Shown one piece after another: positions 18,089 to 26,404 of a stretch of 64,000 nucleotides of DNA. The notes beneath the pieces were generated by a model. The model worked only from the letters and a program-made list of their open reading frames with translations. It ran no database searches and was not told the DNA's origin. The stretch covers positions 496,001 through 560,000 of the forward strand of contig NZ_FNZG01000001.1 in the NCBI RefSeq assembly GCF_900109195.1, read 5' to 3'. This stretch comes from Pseudooceanicola nitratireducens (GTDB taxonomy: Bacteria > Pseudomonadota > Alphaproteobacteria > Rhodobacterales > Rhodobacteraceae). The stretch's first letter is position 1, and the number at the start of each line of letters is the position of its first letter. The translations under genes were made by a program, and so were the position numbers.

Positions 18089-18089
18089 C
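18063..18089 (-). repeat. Hexamer repeat capable of forming a G-quadruplex at the dprA stop codon
   Basis: Five CCC tracts at 18063, 18069, 18075, 18081 and 18087 are spaced exactly three bases apart (AAA, AAA, AAG, AAG). On the dprA coding strand this reads as GGG tracts beginning within the stop codon and separated by CTT or TTT. That fits the G3-N3 pattern of a parallel quadruplex in RNA or DNA. Confidence 0.7.
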
Positions 18090-19324
18090 TACCGGGCCAG
18101 GGCCAGCAATCCACCGGCCTGGCGCTGCAGGCGGCCGTCCAGTTCCAACCGGGTGATTTCGGGCGTGACCAGGTGCGGTGCGCGGGCGAGGTCGCGGATC
18201 AGCTGATCCTCGGCCATGGGGGCGGGGCCAAGACGCCCCAGGATTTCCGTGTGCAGCTGAGCGGTTTCCTGAAGGCTGCGGCGATCCGGTGGCGGAACGG
18301 GCGGGGTTTTGGCCACCGTGTTGACCCGAGAGCTGGCCGGGGCGGCAGAGGTCGCGTTGTCCGAAGTCATATCTGACGGGCGCGCAGCCTGACCCTCAAT
18401 GGGCGCGCGCAGGTCGAACTCTCCCTGCCGGGCGGAAATGGCGGGCAGGGCATCCAGCACATCCCTGGCGGACCGCACCAGAAGCGCCCCGTCGCGGATC
18501 AGCATGTTGCAGCCGGCGGCGCGGGCGTCGAAGGGGTGGCCGGGCACGGCCAGAACCTCACGCCCCTGATCCAGGGCGGCGCGGGCGGTCAGAAGGCTGC
18601 CGGATTTCGCCGCCGCCTCGACCACGACAAGCGCGCGGCCAAGACCGGCGATGATGCGGTTGCGCCGGGGGAAATGGCGCGCCTGCGGTTGCAGGCCCAT
18701 GGGCATTTCCGACACCCGCACGCCGCTGTCCAAAAGCGACTCGGCCAGGGCGGCATTTTCAGCCGGATAAAGGGCATCGACCCCGCCGGCCATCACCGCG
18801 ACGCCGCCCGTGGCAAGGCTGGCCTGATGCGCCGCCGCGTCGATCCCGCGCGCCAGTCCCGAGACGACGACATAGCCGCCGGCCGCCAGATCTTCGGCTA
18901 CCCCGCGCGCCATCCGCAGCCCCAGGGAGGAGGCATTGCGCGCCCCGACGATGGCGATCATCGGCCGTTTCAGAACCTCGGCCCGCCCCATGAGCCAGAG
19001 CATCGGCGGCGGGTCGGCCAGATCAAGCAGCTGCGTGGGATAGTCGGGCGTGCCCAGATAGATCAGCCGCGCACCGGCGGCCCGCCCGGCCCGCAGTTCC
19101 GCTGCCACGACGCCTTCGGGGCAGATGCGATAGTCGGGAACACCCGCCTGGGCGGCAATCTCTGGCAGGGCATCCAGCGCCGCGTGCGCCGTGCCGTGAT
19201 CGTTCAGAAGCCGGTAAAAGGTCGAAATACCAACCCGGTAAGAGCGCAAGAGACGAAGCCACGACAGCCGTTCATCTTCCGTGGTGGGTGGGAGTGGGGG
19301 GTGAGTGGAAGGATGTAGTTCCAC
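18089..19324 (-). CDS. dprA: DNA-processing protein DprA
   Basis: The protein has 411 residues. It has an N-terminal helical region, a Rossmann-like DprA core (GARNASSLGLRMA, VSGLARGIDAAAH, GGVDALYPAEN, FPRRNRIIAGL, KSGSLLTA) and a C-terminal winged-helix segment (AEDQLIRDLARAP, ITRLELDGRLQR). DprA binds incoming single-stranded DNA and loads RecA in natural transformation. The start is GTG 19324 with GGAGG ten bases upstream. The Pro-rich first 15 residues are unusual. It probably has its own promoter in the 160-base gap shared with the divergent TetR gene. Confidence 0.94.
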   Translation of the reverse strand: MELHPSTHPPLPPTTEDERLSWLRLLRSYRVGISTFYRLLNDHGTAHAALDALPEIAAQAGVPDYRICPEGVVAAELRAGRAAGARLIYLGTPDYPTQLLDLADPPPMLWLMGRAEVLKRPMIAIVGARNASSLGLRMARGVAEDLAAGGYVVVSGLARGIDAAAHQASLATGGVAVMAGGVDALYPAENAALAESLLDSGVRVSEMPMGLQPQARHFPRRNRIIAGLGRALVVVEAAAKSGSLLTARAALDQGREVLAVPGHPFDARAAGCNMLIRDGALLVRSARDVLDALPAISARQGEFDLRAPIEGQAARPSDMTSDNATSAAPASSRVNTVAKTPPVPPPDRRSLQETAQLHTEILGRLGPAPMAEDQLIRDLARAPHLVTPEITRLELDGRLQRQAGGLLALAR

Positions 19325-19485
19325 GACCGTCGCGCCTCCGCCTACTTGCGGAATCAGGTATAGGGTCGACCCGGTTAATTAAGAGTGAATATGATGGTTA
19401 ACATCAGCCTTTAGTTGGTTTGGCTGTCAGTTTGTCAGTGGTTGACGTATGGTAAGCCCGAATGGGTGTGGTTAGGGGGTAGCGA

Positions 19486-20124
19486 ATGGCACAGACAGAT
19501 AGCGCGGCACGGCGCAGACAAATCGTGGAAGGGGCCTTTGCCGCCCTGCAGGCCCATGGGCTGCCTCACATCAGTTATGACAGGATCGCGGAATTCGCCG
19601 GGGTGACCCGCCAACTGATGCGCTATCACTATCCCGACCCGGATCTATTGATGAAGGATGTCTGCGACCTTCTGGCCGCCCGCTACCGCGAGGCGCTGGT
19701 CAGCACGGCGGGAAAACTGGATGGACCCGCGCGGCTGAATGCCTTTCTCGACTATTTCTTCGACCTGCTGGACGGCACACCCAAGCCACGCGACGACCGC
19801 GCCTATGATGCGCTGATGTCGCTCTCGGCCAGTTCCGCCACGGTCCGGGGAGAGCTTGCCGGGCAGTACCGCCTGCTGGGCGAGGTGCTAACCCACGAAT
19901 TCAGCCTGCAGTTCCCCGACCTGACCGCCCGCGCCGCCGAGGAGCTGTCCTGGCTGTTCGTCTGCCTGATGTATGGCCATTGGAAAATGGTCGCCTCGCT
20001 TGGCTATGACGAAAGCCACAAGCATGTCACGCGGGCGGCCATGGACCGCTTGATCCAAAGCTACCGGCAGCAACCCGACACGCCGGGCCGCACCACGGGC
20101 ATCTGGCTGCGCGGTGCCGAGTAG
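19486..20124 (+). CDS. TetR/AcrR-family transcriptional regulator
   Basis: The protein has 212 residues. The N-terminal HTH has the TetR pattern RRRQIVEGAFAALQAHGLPHISYDRIAEFAG followed by VTRQLMRYHYPD (helix 3 region), at about residues 9-55. The C-terminal domain is all-helical and would bind an unknown ligand. It is transcribed divergently from dprA. The downstream neighbour is not co-directional, so the regulated genes cannot be inferred here. TAGGGGG precedes the ATG. Confidence 0.85.
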   Translation: MAQTDSAARRRQIVEGAFAALQAHGLPHISYDRIAEFAGVTRQLMRYHYPDPDLLMKDVCDLLAARYREALVSTAGKLDGPARLNAFLDYFFDLLDGTPKPRDDRAYDALMSLSASSATVRGELAGQYRLLGEVLTHEFSLQFPDLTARAAEELSWLFVCLMYGHWKMVASLGYDESHKHVTRAAMDRLIQSYRQQPDTPGRTTGIWLRGAE

Positions 20125-20266
20125 CCGTTTTTCGAACCGAAAAAGTTAATCAGGCAAACTCCCGGCAAGGCTCAATTTTTTGGTGTTTTCGCATCAGAAA
20201 CCACTACCTCTGGGTATTTCTGCGCTGCGGCGGAATTTTCGGAATGAAAATCGTTCGACGCCTGAA

Positions 20267-20295
20267 TTGACACTAGGGAAACTTCTGCCACATCA
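20267..20295 (+). promoter_or_regulatory. Candidate sigma-70 promoter of an intergenic RNA
   Basis: A perfect -35 TTGACA at 20267-20272 is followed after about 18 bases by CATCAT (20291-20296), which matches TATAAT at four positions. A start near 20303 is expected. No gene begins downstream. Confidence 0.4.
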
Positions 20296-20302
20296 TGCAC
20301 TT

Positions 20303-20451
20303 ACCCCGAATGGAAGCGTGAATTTGGTCCCCGCCCAGGTCTCCTTCCCGATCCGGAACCGCTTGTGTCTTGTTTTTGATTGTCCCGGTTACGCGGTTCC
20401 TCACAAGTCGACCAGCCTGGTGCCTACACACCGGGCTGGTCGCACGTTTTT
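20303..20451 (+). ncRNA. Candidate small RNA of about 150 nt
   Basis: The 380-base gap between the TetR gene and tldD (20125-20507) has no believable gene. It does contain the ordered parts of an sRNA gene. These are a TTGACA promoter, an internal hairpin (GGAACCGC 20355-20362 with GCGGTTCC 20393-20400) and a strong terminator ending in TTTTT. A second possible pairing, CTTGTG with CACAAG, overlaps the same loop. The rest of the gap, 20125-20266, shows nothing clear. The element could also be a 3' UTR fragment of the TetR transcript. Confidence 0.4.
20409..20451 (+). terminator. Strong Rho-independent terminator
   Basis: CGACCAGCC pairs with GGCTGGTCG (9 bp) and the stem continues as GGTG/CACC around a CCTACA loop. 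CACGTTTTT follows on the plus strand. It would end transcripts from the TetR gene or the candidate sRNA before the convergent tldD. Confidence 0.85.
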
Positions 20452-20507
20452 CAGGATCGGTATGAAGGACCGGGCGGGGCATCGCTGCCCCCCCTGACCG
20501 GAAACGC

Positions 20508-21926
20508 CTAGGCCGAGCCGCCGACGGTCAGACCGCCGATCAGCACGCTTGGCTGGCCGACGCCCACGGGCACCCATTGCCCCTGCTTGCCGCAATTGCC
20601 CAGGCCCGGATCCAGCGCCATGTCGTTGCCAAGCGCGCGGATGCGGGTCAGGGCCTGCGGGCCGTCGCCGATCAGGGTCGCGCCCTTGACCGGGGCGCCG
20701 CGCTTGCCGTCCTTGACCAGATAAGCCTCGGTACAGGAGAACACGAACTTGCCAGAGGTGATGTCGACCTGGCCGCCGCCAAAGCCGACCGCATGGATAC
20801 CGTCCTTCATCTCGGCCACGATTTCATCGGGGGTGGCGTCGCCGCCCAGCATGTAGGTGTTGGTCATCCGGGGCATCGGCGCATGGGCATAGCTTTCGCG
20901 CCGCCCGTTGCCCGTGGGCTCGACCCCCATCAGGCGGGCGTTCTGACGGTCCTGCATGTAGCCGACCAGCACGCCATCCTCGATCAACACGTTCTTGCCC
21001 GAGGGCGTGCCTTCGTCATCCACCGAAATCGACCCGCGCCGGTCGGGGATCGTGCCGTCGTCCAGCACGGTCACGCCCTTGGCCGCGACCTGCTTGCCCA
21101 GTAGCCCGGCAAAGGCCGACGATCCCTTGCGGTTGAAATCGCCCTCAAGCCCGTGACCGATCGCTTCATGCAGCAGGATGCCGGGCCAGCCCGGGCCCAG
21201 CACGATATCCATCACACCGGCGGGCGCAGGCACCGCATCCAGGTTCACCAGCGCAATGCGCAGCGCCTCGCGCGCTTTGGCCTGCCAGTCGGCGGGGTCC
21301 AGCAGCCCGTCCAGCCCAAGGCGCCCGCCGCCCCCGGCGGTGCCGGATTCGCGCCGGCCGTTCTGTTCGACGATGACCGAGACATTGACCCGCACCATGG
21401 GCCGGGCGTCGCGCACGATGCCGCCCTCGGGGCGCAGGATCTCGACCTCTTGCAGCGAGGCCATGATCGTGGCCGAGACCTGCACCACCCGGGGATCCAG
21501 ATCGCGGGCAAAGGCGTCGATCTCGCGCAGGGTTTCGACCTTTACGGGGAAATCCGCCCCGGCAATGGGGTCTGCGTCGGTATAAAGCCGGGCGTTCGTG
21601 GCGCGCGGGGCAGGGGCCAGCGCCCCGCCACCGTCCCCGACCGCCAGCCGCACGGTTTCCGAGGCGCGCTTCAACGCCGCCTCGGTCACGTCGGTGCCAT
21701 GGGCATAGCCGGTGACTTCCCCCGCGACGGCGCGCAGGCCGAAGCCTTCGCTGGCGTCATAGCTGGCGGTCTTCACCCGACCATCGTCGTAATGCACCAT
21801 CTCGGACCGCTTGCGTTCCAAAAACAGCTCACCATCGTCGCCGCCGGCGACCGCATCGCGCAGGATCTGCAGGGCCCGGCCTTCGTCCAAAAGGGATTCG
21901 AAGGGGCGGAAAGGGGTGTCTGACAT
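20508..21926 (-). CDS. tldD: Metalloprotease TldD
   Basis: The protein has 472 residues from ATG 21926. The zinc motif HEAIGHGLEGDF (HExxH) lies near residue 250, and the glycine-rich C-terminal half (RESYAHAPMPRMTNTYM, GGGQVDITSGKFVF) is typical of PmbA/TldD proteins. TldD with TldE/PmbA trims leader peptides of modified peptides and degrades CcdA. The partner is not in this window. A longer frame to 22082 would run through the FNR-type box and was rejected. It is divergent from coxB. Confidence 0.93.
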   Translation of the reverse strand: MSDTPFRPFESLLDEGRALQILRDAVAGGDDGELFLERKRSEMVHYDDGRVKTASYDASEGFGLRAVAGEVTGYAHGTDVTEAALKRASETVRLAVGDGGGALAPAPRATNARLYTDADPIAGADFPVKVETLREIDAFARDLDPRVVQVSATIMASLQEVEILRPEGGIVRDARPMVRVNVSVIVEQNGRRESGTAGGGGRLGLDGLLDPADWQAKAREALRIALVNLDAVPAPAGVMDIVLGPGWPGILLHEAIGHGLEGDFNRKGSSAFAGLLGKQVAAKGVTVLDDGTIPDRRGSISVDDEGTPSGKNVLIEDGVLVGYMQDRQNARLMGVEPTGNGRRESYAHAPMPRMTNTYMLGGDATPDEIVAEMKDGIHAVGFGGGQVDITSGKFVFSCTEAYLVKDGKRGAPVKGATLIGDGPQALTRIRALGNDMALDPGLGNCGKQGQWVPVGVGQPSVLIGGLTVGGSA

Positions 21927-21969
21927 GGCTCGGGCCTCCTGTCGCCGGGCTGCTTCGGGGCGGTTTTTC

Positions 21970-21983
21970 TTGATTTGGATCAA
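21970..21983. promoter_or_regulatory. FNR/FnrL-type box between tldD and coxB
   Basis: TTGATTTGGATCAA is a perfect match to TTGAT-N4-ATCAA, the site bound by FNR/FnrL proteins. It lies 44 bases upstream of tldD and 144 bases upstream of coxB. It could affect either gene. For cytochrome aa3, used at high oxygen, repression by FnrL under oxygen limitation would make sense. Confidence 0.75.
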
Positions 21984-22126
21984 AAAAGCGTCCGTTTGCC
22001 GCAAGCGTGATTGTTGTGGTGTTGCAAAGAATATGGTTTTAAACGTCCGCAAACAACGGGAGGCCGTCGGATTCCGGCCCATGCCCCCGTGAACGGATCA
22101 CGAGACTTAACCGATCAGGGTGTCAT

Positions 22127-23032
22127 ATGCGTAAAATCACCAGCCTTTCGGCCCTCCTGGGCTCTTTCGCCGCCCTTCCTGCGATGGCGCAGGAGCTTGA
22201 GACCATCGGCAAGCCGACCCCCGGTGGCATTGGGTTCCAACAGGCCGTGACCGAAATCGCGCGCGACCTGCAGTGGCTGGATCACATGATCCTCTACATC
22301 ATCACCGCGATCGTCATCCTGGTGACCGGCCTGCTGATCTTTGCGATCCTGCGTTTCAACCGCAAGGCCAACCCGGTTCCCGGCACCTTCACCCACAACT
22401 CCCCGCTGGAAGTGGCCTGGACGATCGTTCCGATCCTGGTGCTGGTCTTCATCGGGGCCTTCTCGCTGCCGACGCTGTTCAAGCAGCAGACCTTCCCCGA
22501 AGGTGACATCCACATCAAGGTGACCGGCTACCAGTGGTACTGGGGCTACGAGTACACCGACACCGAATCCGGCCTGGCCTTCGACAGCTACATGATCGGT
22601 CAGCCGGCGACGATGAACGCCGACGACGAAGCCGCCGGTGCCGCAGCCTACGTCAACTCGGACGCGATGGCCGCCAAGCTGGCAAGCTATGGCTACAACG
22701 CCGACGAATTCCTGCTGGCCACCGACACCGCCGTTGTCGTGCCCGTGGGTGCCACCGTTGTCATGACCGTGACCGGCGCCGACGTGATCCACTCCTGGAC
22801 CATCCCGGCCTTCGGCGTGAAACAGGACGCCGTGCCCGGCCGTCTGGCCCAGCTGTGGTTCCAGGCCGACAAGGAAGGCATCTTCTTCGGCCAGTGTTCG
22901 GAACTCTGCGGCAAGGACCACGCCTACATGCCGATCACCGTCAAGGTCGTTAGCCAGGAGGCCTATGACGCCTGGCTAGCCGCCAGCGAAGAAGCCGGCG
23001 AATACGTCGATCCTTCGCAGCTGAACGGCTGA
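22127..23032 (+). CDS. coxB: Cytochrome c oxidase subunit II
   Basis: The protein has 301 residues. The signal peptide ends at AMAQ, and two membrane helices lie at about 45-70 and 90-115. The CuA domain has [13 protein letters not shown], then [13 protein letters not shown], which together supply the two Cys, two His, Glu and Met ligands of the binuclear copper site. It accepts electrons from cytochrome c for the aa3 oxidase. It is first in the ctaB-ctaG-ctaE cluster. Subunit I is not in this window, as is usual in Rhodobacterales. Confidence 0.97.
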   Translation: MRKITSLSALLGSFAALPAMAQELETIGKPTPGGIGFQQAVTEIARDLQWLDHMILYIITAIVILVTGLLIFAILRFNRKANPVPGTFTHNSPLEVAWTIVPILVLVFIGAFSLPTLFKQQTFPEGDIHIKVTGYQWYWGYEYTDTESGLAFDSYMIGQPATMNADDEAAGAAAYVNSDAMAAKLASYGYNADEFLLATDTAVVVPVGATVVMTVTGADVIHSWTIPAFGVKQDAVPGRLAQLWFQADKEGIFFGQCSELCGKDHAYMPITVKVVSQEAYDAWLAASEEAGEYVDPSQLNG

Positions 23033-23111
23033 CCCTTCTGCGTCCGGTATGGTCCGGGCGCATAGCGACGGCGCAGCGGCCCCCCGCTGCGCCTTGGCCA
23101 ACAGGACAGAC

Positions 23112-24050
23112 ATGACCGACGCGAGCATTCAGACACGGACCGACAGTGGTGACGCGCAGTTTGGCGACTATGTCGCGCTGCTGAAACCGCGCGTGATGTC
23201 CCTTGTCGTGTTTACCGCAGCCGTTGGCCTTCTGGCCGCGCCCGGCAGCGTGCATCCCTTCATCGCCTTCTTCGCGGTGCTTTGCATCGCCATCGGGGGC
23301 GGGGCCTCGGGCGCGCTGAACATGTGGTACGACGCCGATATCGACCTGATCATGAAGCGGACCCAGGGTCGTCCGATCCCCTCGGGCCGGGTCACCCGCG
23401 AAGAAGCCCTGGCCGTCGGCCTGACCCTGTCGGGCTTCTCGGTGGTGATGCTGGGCCTGGCGTCGAACTGGGTGGCCGCAGGGCTGCTGGCCTTTACCAT
23501 CTTCTTCTATGCCGTGATCTACACGATGTGGCTGAAGCGCTGGACGCCGCAGAACATCGTCATCGGAGGTGCGGCCGGTGCCTTCCCTCCGATGATCGGC
23601 TGGGCGGCGGTGACCGGTGACATCGCGCTGGAATCGGTGCTGATGTTCGGCCTGACCTTCCTGTGGACCCCGCCGCATTTCTGGGCGCTCGCCCTGTTCA
23701 TGAAGTCCGACTACAAGGACGCCGGCGTGCCGATGCTGACCGTGACCCACGGCCGCAAGACCACCCGCCGCCATGTCTTTGCCTATACCTTCCCGCTGGC
23801 CGTGCTGGCGATCGGCCTGGCCTTCACCAGTGTCGGTGGCCCGATCTACCTGACTGTGGCGGTGATCCTGAACGCACTCTTCGTCAAAGGTGGCTGGGAC
23901 ATCCTGCGCCGCGACGAACCGACGTCCGAGGCCGACGGCTACAAGGTCGAGAAGCGCTATTTCGCCTTCTCCCTGCTGTATCTCTTCCTGCATTTCGGCG
24001 CGATCCTGGCCGAAGCGGCGCTGCGGCCCTGGGGCCTGGGAGGCTGGTGA
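23112..24050 (+). CDS. ctaB: Protoheme IX farnesyltransferase (heme O synthase)
   Basis: The protein has 312 residues. It is a polytopic UbiA-family prenyltransferase with [14 protein letters not shown], the Asp-rich [20 protein letters not shown], and the second motif [12 protein letters not shown]. It converts heme B to heme O, the first step to heme A. I start at ATG 23112 with AGGACA upstream. The frame extends 63 bases further without a better site. Its stop overlaps the start of the next small gene (TGATG). Confidence 0.96.
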   Translation: MTDASIQTRTDSGDAQFGDYVALLKPRVMSLVVFTAAVGLLAAPGSVHPFIAFFAVLCIAIGGGASGALNMWYDADIDLIMKRTQGRPIPSGRVTREEALAVGLTLSGFSVVMLGLASNWVAAGLLAFTIFFYAVIYTMWLKRWTPQNIVIGGAAGAFPPMIGWAAVTGDIALESVLMFGLTFLWTPPHFWALALFMKSDYKDAGVPMLTVTHGRKTTRRHVFAYTFPLAVLAIGLAFTSVGGPIYLTVAVILNALFVKGGWDILRRDEPTSEADGYKVEKRYFAFSLLYLFLHFGAILAEAALRPWGLGGW

Positions 24051-24220
24051 TGTCATTCCGTGAACCCCACGACCTGCACAAACGCCGCTGGAGCCGGAAC
24101 CTTGGCCTTGGCCTGGTCCTTGGCATCTTCGTCGCGCTGGTCTTTGGCCTGACGCTGGTCAAAGTGTCCCAGAACCCGATCCAGCTGCCCAACACTGCAA
24201 CCCAGGAAGGAGGCAACTGA
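24050..24220 (+). CDS. One-helix small protein of the oxidase cluster (56 aa, CoxF-like)
   Basis: This small gene overlaps the stop codons of both neighbours (TGATG with ctaB, and again with ctaG). The 56 residues comprise a basic N-terminus (HKRRWSRN), one membrane helix ([20 protein letters not shown]) and a short polar tail. A protein of this size and shape is regularly found between ctaB and ctaG in alphaproteobacteria. Its role in oxidase assembly is assumed from position. Tight coupling on both sides argues for a real gene. Confidence 0.85.
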   Translation: MSFREPHDLHKRRWSRNLGLGLVLGIFVALVFGLTLVKVSQNPIQLPNTATQEGGN

Positions 24221-24795
24221 TGGCTCTTTCCGGACCGCAGCGCACCGTGGCCACCACCGTGGGTGTCGTCGTCGTGATGGCATCGCTTGGTTTCGCATCG
24301 GTGCCGCTTTACGACCTGTTCTGCCGTGTCACCGGCTTTGGCGGTGTCACTCAGGAAGCCGACGCCGGATCCGACGTGATCCTGGAGCGCACCATCAAGA
24401 TCCGCTTCGATGCCAGCATCGACGCCGGCATGCCCTGGGAATTCAAACCCGTCCAGCGCGAGATGGAAGTCCGCATCGGTGAGACGGGCCTGGCCTTCTA
24501 CGAGGCGCACAATCCCACGGACCGTCCCATTGCCGGCACCGCCAGCTACAATGTCTTCCCCTACGAGGCAGGGGGATATTTCACCAAGATCGACTGTTTC
24601 TGCTTTACCGAACAGGTGCTGCAGCCGGGCGAGACGGTGCAGATGCCGCTGACCTTTTACGTCGACCCCGAAATGGTCGATGACCGCGACGCGAAACATG
24701 TCCAGACGATCACTCTGGGCTACACTTTCTACGAAACCGAGCTTCCCGAGCAGCAGGCACAGCTTGCGACGGATCAAGCGAAAGATGTAAACTGA
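24220..24795 (+). CDS. ctaG: Cytochrome c oxidase assembly protein CtaG (Cox11)
   Basis: The protein has 191 residues. A single N-terminal helix (VGVVVVMASLGFASVPLY) is followed by a periplasmic copper-binding domain with DLFCRVTGFGG and the hallmark DCFCFTEQ, in which two Cys bind Cu(I). It delivers copper to CuB of subunit I. GGAGGCAAC lies just upstream of the ATG. The last 20 residues are Gln/Ala-rich, which is common. Confidence 0.95.
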   Translation: MALSGPQRTVATTVGVVVVMASLGFASVPLYDLFCRVTGFGGVTQEADAGSDVILERTIKIRFDASIDAGMPWEFKPVQREMEVRIGETGLAFYEAHNPTDRPIAGTASYNVFPYEAGGYFTKIDCFCFTEQVLQPGETVQMPLTFYVDPEMVDDRDAKHVQTITLGYTFYETELPEQQAQLATDQAKDVN

Positions 24796-24827
24796 AGACC
24801 TCACGGTGAGGGAACGAGGGCCCCAAT

Positions 24828-25628
24828 ATGGCGCATGAGAAAAACCACGACTATCACATCCTGACCCCGTCGATCTATCCGTTCCTCGGTGCGGTTGCGG
24901 CGTTCGTCATGCTCTTCGGGGCGGTGCAGTGGATGCACGACAGCGGTCCTTGGATGTTCCTGATCGGCTTTGTCGCCGTTCTGTACACCATGTTCGGGTG
25001 GTGGGGCGAAACGATCAAGGAAAACAAGGCCGGCGATCACACGCCCGTCGTCCTGATCGGCCTGCGCTACGGCTTCATCCTGTTCATCATGTCCGAGGTG
25101 ATGTTCTTCTCGGCCTGGTTCTGGACCTTCTTCAAGCACGCCATGTACCCGATGGGCGAAATGTCCCCCATCAAGGACGGCGTCTGGCCCCCCGCCGGTA
25201 TCGAAACCTTCGACCCCTGGCACCTGCCGCTGATCAACACGCTGATCCTGCTGTGCTCGGGCTGTGCCGCGACCTGGGCGCACCACGCATTGGTGCATGA
25301 AAACAACCGCAAGGACATGAAGTCGGGCCTGATCCTGGCCGTGGCCCTGGGCGCGCTGTTCACCGTGTTCCAGATCTACGAATACGGCCACGCGGCCTTT
25401 GGCTTCTCGGGCAACATCTACGGCGCGACCTTCTTCATGGCGACTGGCTTCCACGGCTTCCACGTCCTGGTCGGCACCATCTTCCTGCTGGTCTGCCTGT
25501 TCCGCGTCTACGCCGGTCACTTCACCCCGGAAAACCACGTCGGTTTCGAAGCGGCGGCCTGGTACTGGCACTTCGTCGACGTCGTGTGGCTGTTCCTCTT
25601 TGCAGCTGTCTACATCTGGGGCGGCTGA
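24828..25628 (+). CDS. ctaE: Cytochrome c oxidase subunit III
   Basis: The protein has 266 residues and seven predicted membrane helices. It has the COX3 signatures [29 protein letters not shown]-type FHGFHVLVG and [16 protein letters not shown]. It supports proton uptake and stability of subunit I. It lies 32 bases after ctaG. Two strong hairpins follow the stop, so part of the transcript probably ends here and thrC and the peptidase gene are read at lower level. Confidence 0.97.
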   Translation: MAHEKNHDYHILTPSIYPFLGAVAAFVMLFGAVQWMHDSGPWMFLIGFVAVLYTMFGWWGETIKENKAGDHTPVVLIGLRYGFILFIMSEVMFFSAWFWTFFKHAMYPMGEMSPIKDGVWPPAGIETFDPWHLPLINTLILLCSGCAATWAHHALVHENNRKDMKSGLILAVALGALFTVFQIYEYGHAAFGFSGNIYGATFFMATGFHGFHVLVGTIFLLVCLFRVYAGHFTPENHVGFEAAAWYWHFVDVVWLFLFAAVYIWGG

Positions 25629-25634
25629 CCCTGC

Positions 25635-25697
25635 GGCGGGCTGACGCCCGCCCTTTGACCTGATTGAAAGGGCGCGGGGCTGATGCTTCGCGCCCTT
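25635..25697 (+). terminator. Double hairpin after ctaE, probable attenuator
   Basis: GGCGGGC/GCCCGCC (25635-25652, loop TGAC) is followed by CTTT. AAGGGCGCG/CGCGCCCTT (25668-25697) is followed by GGCTTTG. Neither has a long T run, so partial termination is likely. The downstream SURF1 gene begins 21 bases later. Confidence 0.5.
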
Positions 25698-25717
25698 GGC
25701 TTTGAAAAGGCGAATAG

Positions 25718-26404
25718 ATGCTGAGAAAACTGATCGGACCCGTCATCTTCGGGATTGGCGGCGCGGCTGTCCTTGTGTCCCTGGGGATGTGGCAGGTCCG
25801 GCGGATGGAGTGGAAGGAAGGCGTGCTGTCCGCGATCGAGGCGCGCATCGCCGCCGCCCCCATTGCCCTGCCGCAGAACCCGACCGAGCAATCCGACCAA
25901 TACCTGCCCGTCACCCTGTCCGGGCATTTCGGCGAAACCGGCCTGCGGGTCCTGTCCTCGCGCAAGCAGGTCGGCCCGGGCCACCGCCTGATCCACCGTT
26001 TCGAAACCGGCGACAGGTCGATCATGATCGACCGGGGGTTCCTGCCCAATGCCGACACCGCCCCCGCCCTGCCAAGCGGAGAGGTCACGATCACCGGCAA
26101 CCTCGCCTGGCCGGATGAAACCGACAGCTTCACGCCGGAACCGGACATCACCGGCGGCCTGTGGTTCGCCCGCGATGTCGCCGCGATGGCCGCCGCCCTG
26201 GGCACGGAACCCGTTCTGGTCGTGGCCCGCGACACCAGCTATGACGCCGGGGCCGTCGGCCCGATGCCGGTGACCACGGTCGGAATTCCGAACGATCACC
26301 GCGAATATGCCATCACCTGGTTCTCTCTGGCCGCGATCTGGCTGGCCATGACCGGCTATCTGTTCTATCGCACCCTGAGACCGCAGAAAGGTGAAGCGAC
26401 GTGA
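25718..26404 (+). CDS. SURF1-family oxidase assembly protein
   Basis: The protein has 228 residues with membrane helices near both ends and a periplasmic domain between them. Family marks are LGMWQVRRMEWKE, the VTLSGHF block, IDRGFLPNA and YAITWFSLAAIWL near the C-terminus. SURF1 helps insert heme a into subunit I. Its stop overlaps the GTG start of thrC. It is sometimes called shy1. Placement directly after ctaE is standard in this group. Confidence 0.92.
   Translation: MLRKLIGPVIFGIGGAAVLVSLGMWQVRRMEWKEGVLSAIEARIAAAPIALPQNPTEQSDQYLPVTLSGHFGETGLRVLSSRKQVGPGHRLIHRFETGDRSIMIDRGFLPNADTAPALPSGEVTITGNLAWPDETDSFTPEPDITGGLWFARDVAAMAAALGTEPVLVVARDTSYDAGAVGPMPVTTVGIPNDHREYAITWFSLAAIWLAMTGYLFYRTLRPQKGEAT

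Noticed and set aside
17704-18114. Open frames in the topA-dprA gap
   Set aside because: They overlap each other on both strands, contain repeat-derived residues (AWVWVWVE type) and have no start signals.
14515-18156. Very long plus-strand open frame opposite topA and its flanks
   Set aside because: It is the shadow of topA. The translation is rich in Arg, Gly and His with no domain, and topA on the other strand has full family motifs.
20180-20497. 105-codon plus-strand frame in the tetR-tldD gap
   Set aside because: No ribosome site, unusual composition, and it runs straight through the strong terminator at 20409-20451.
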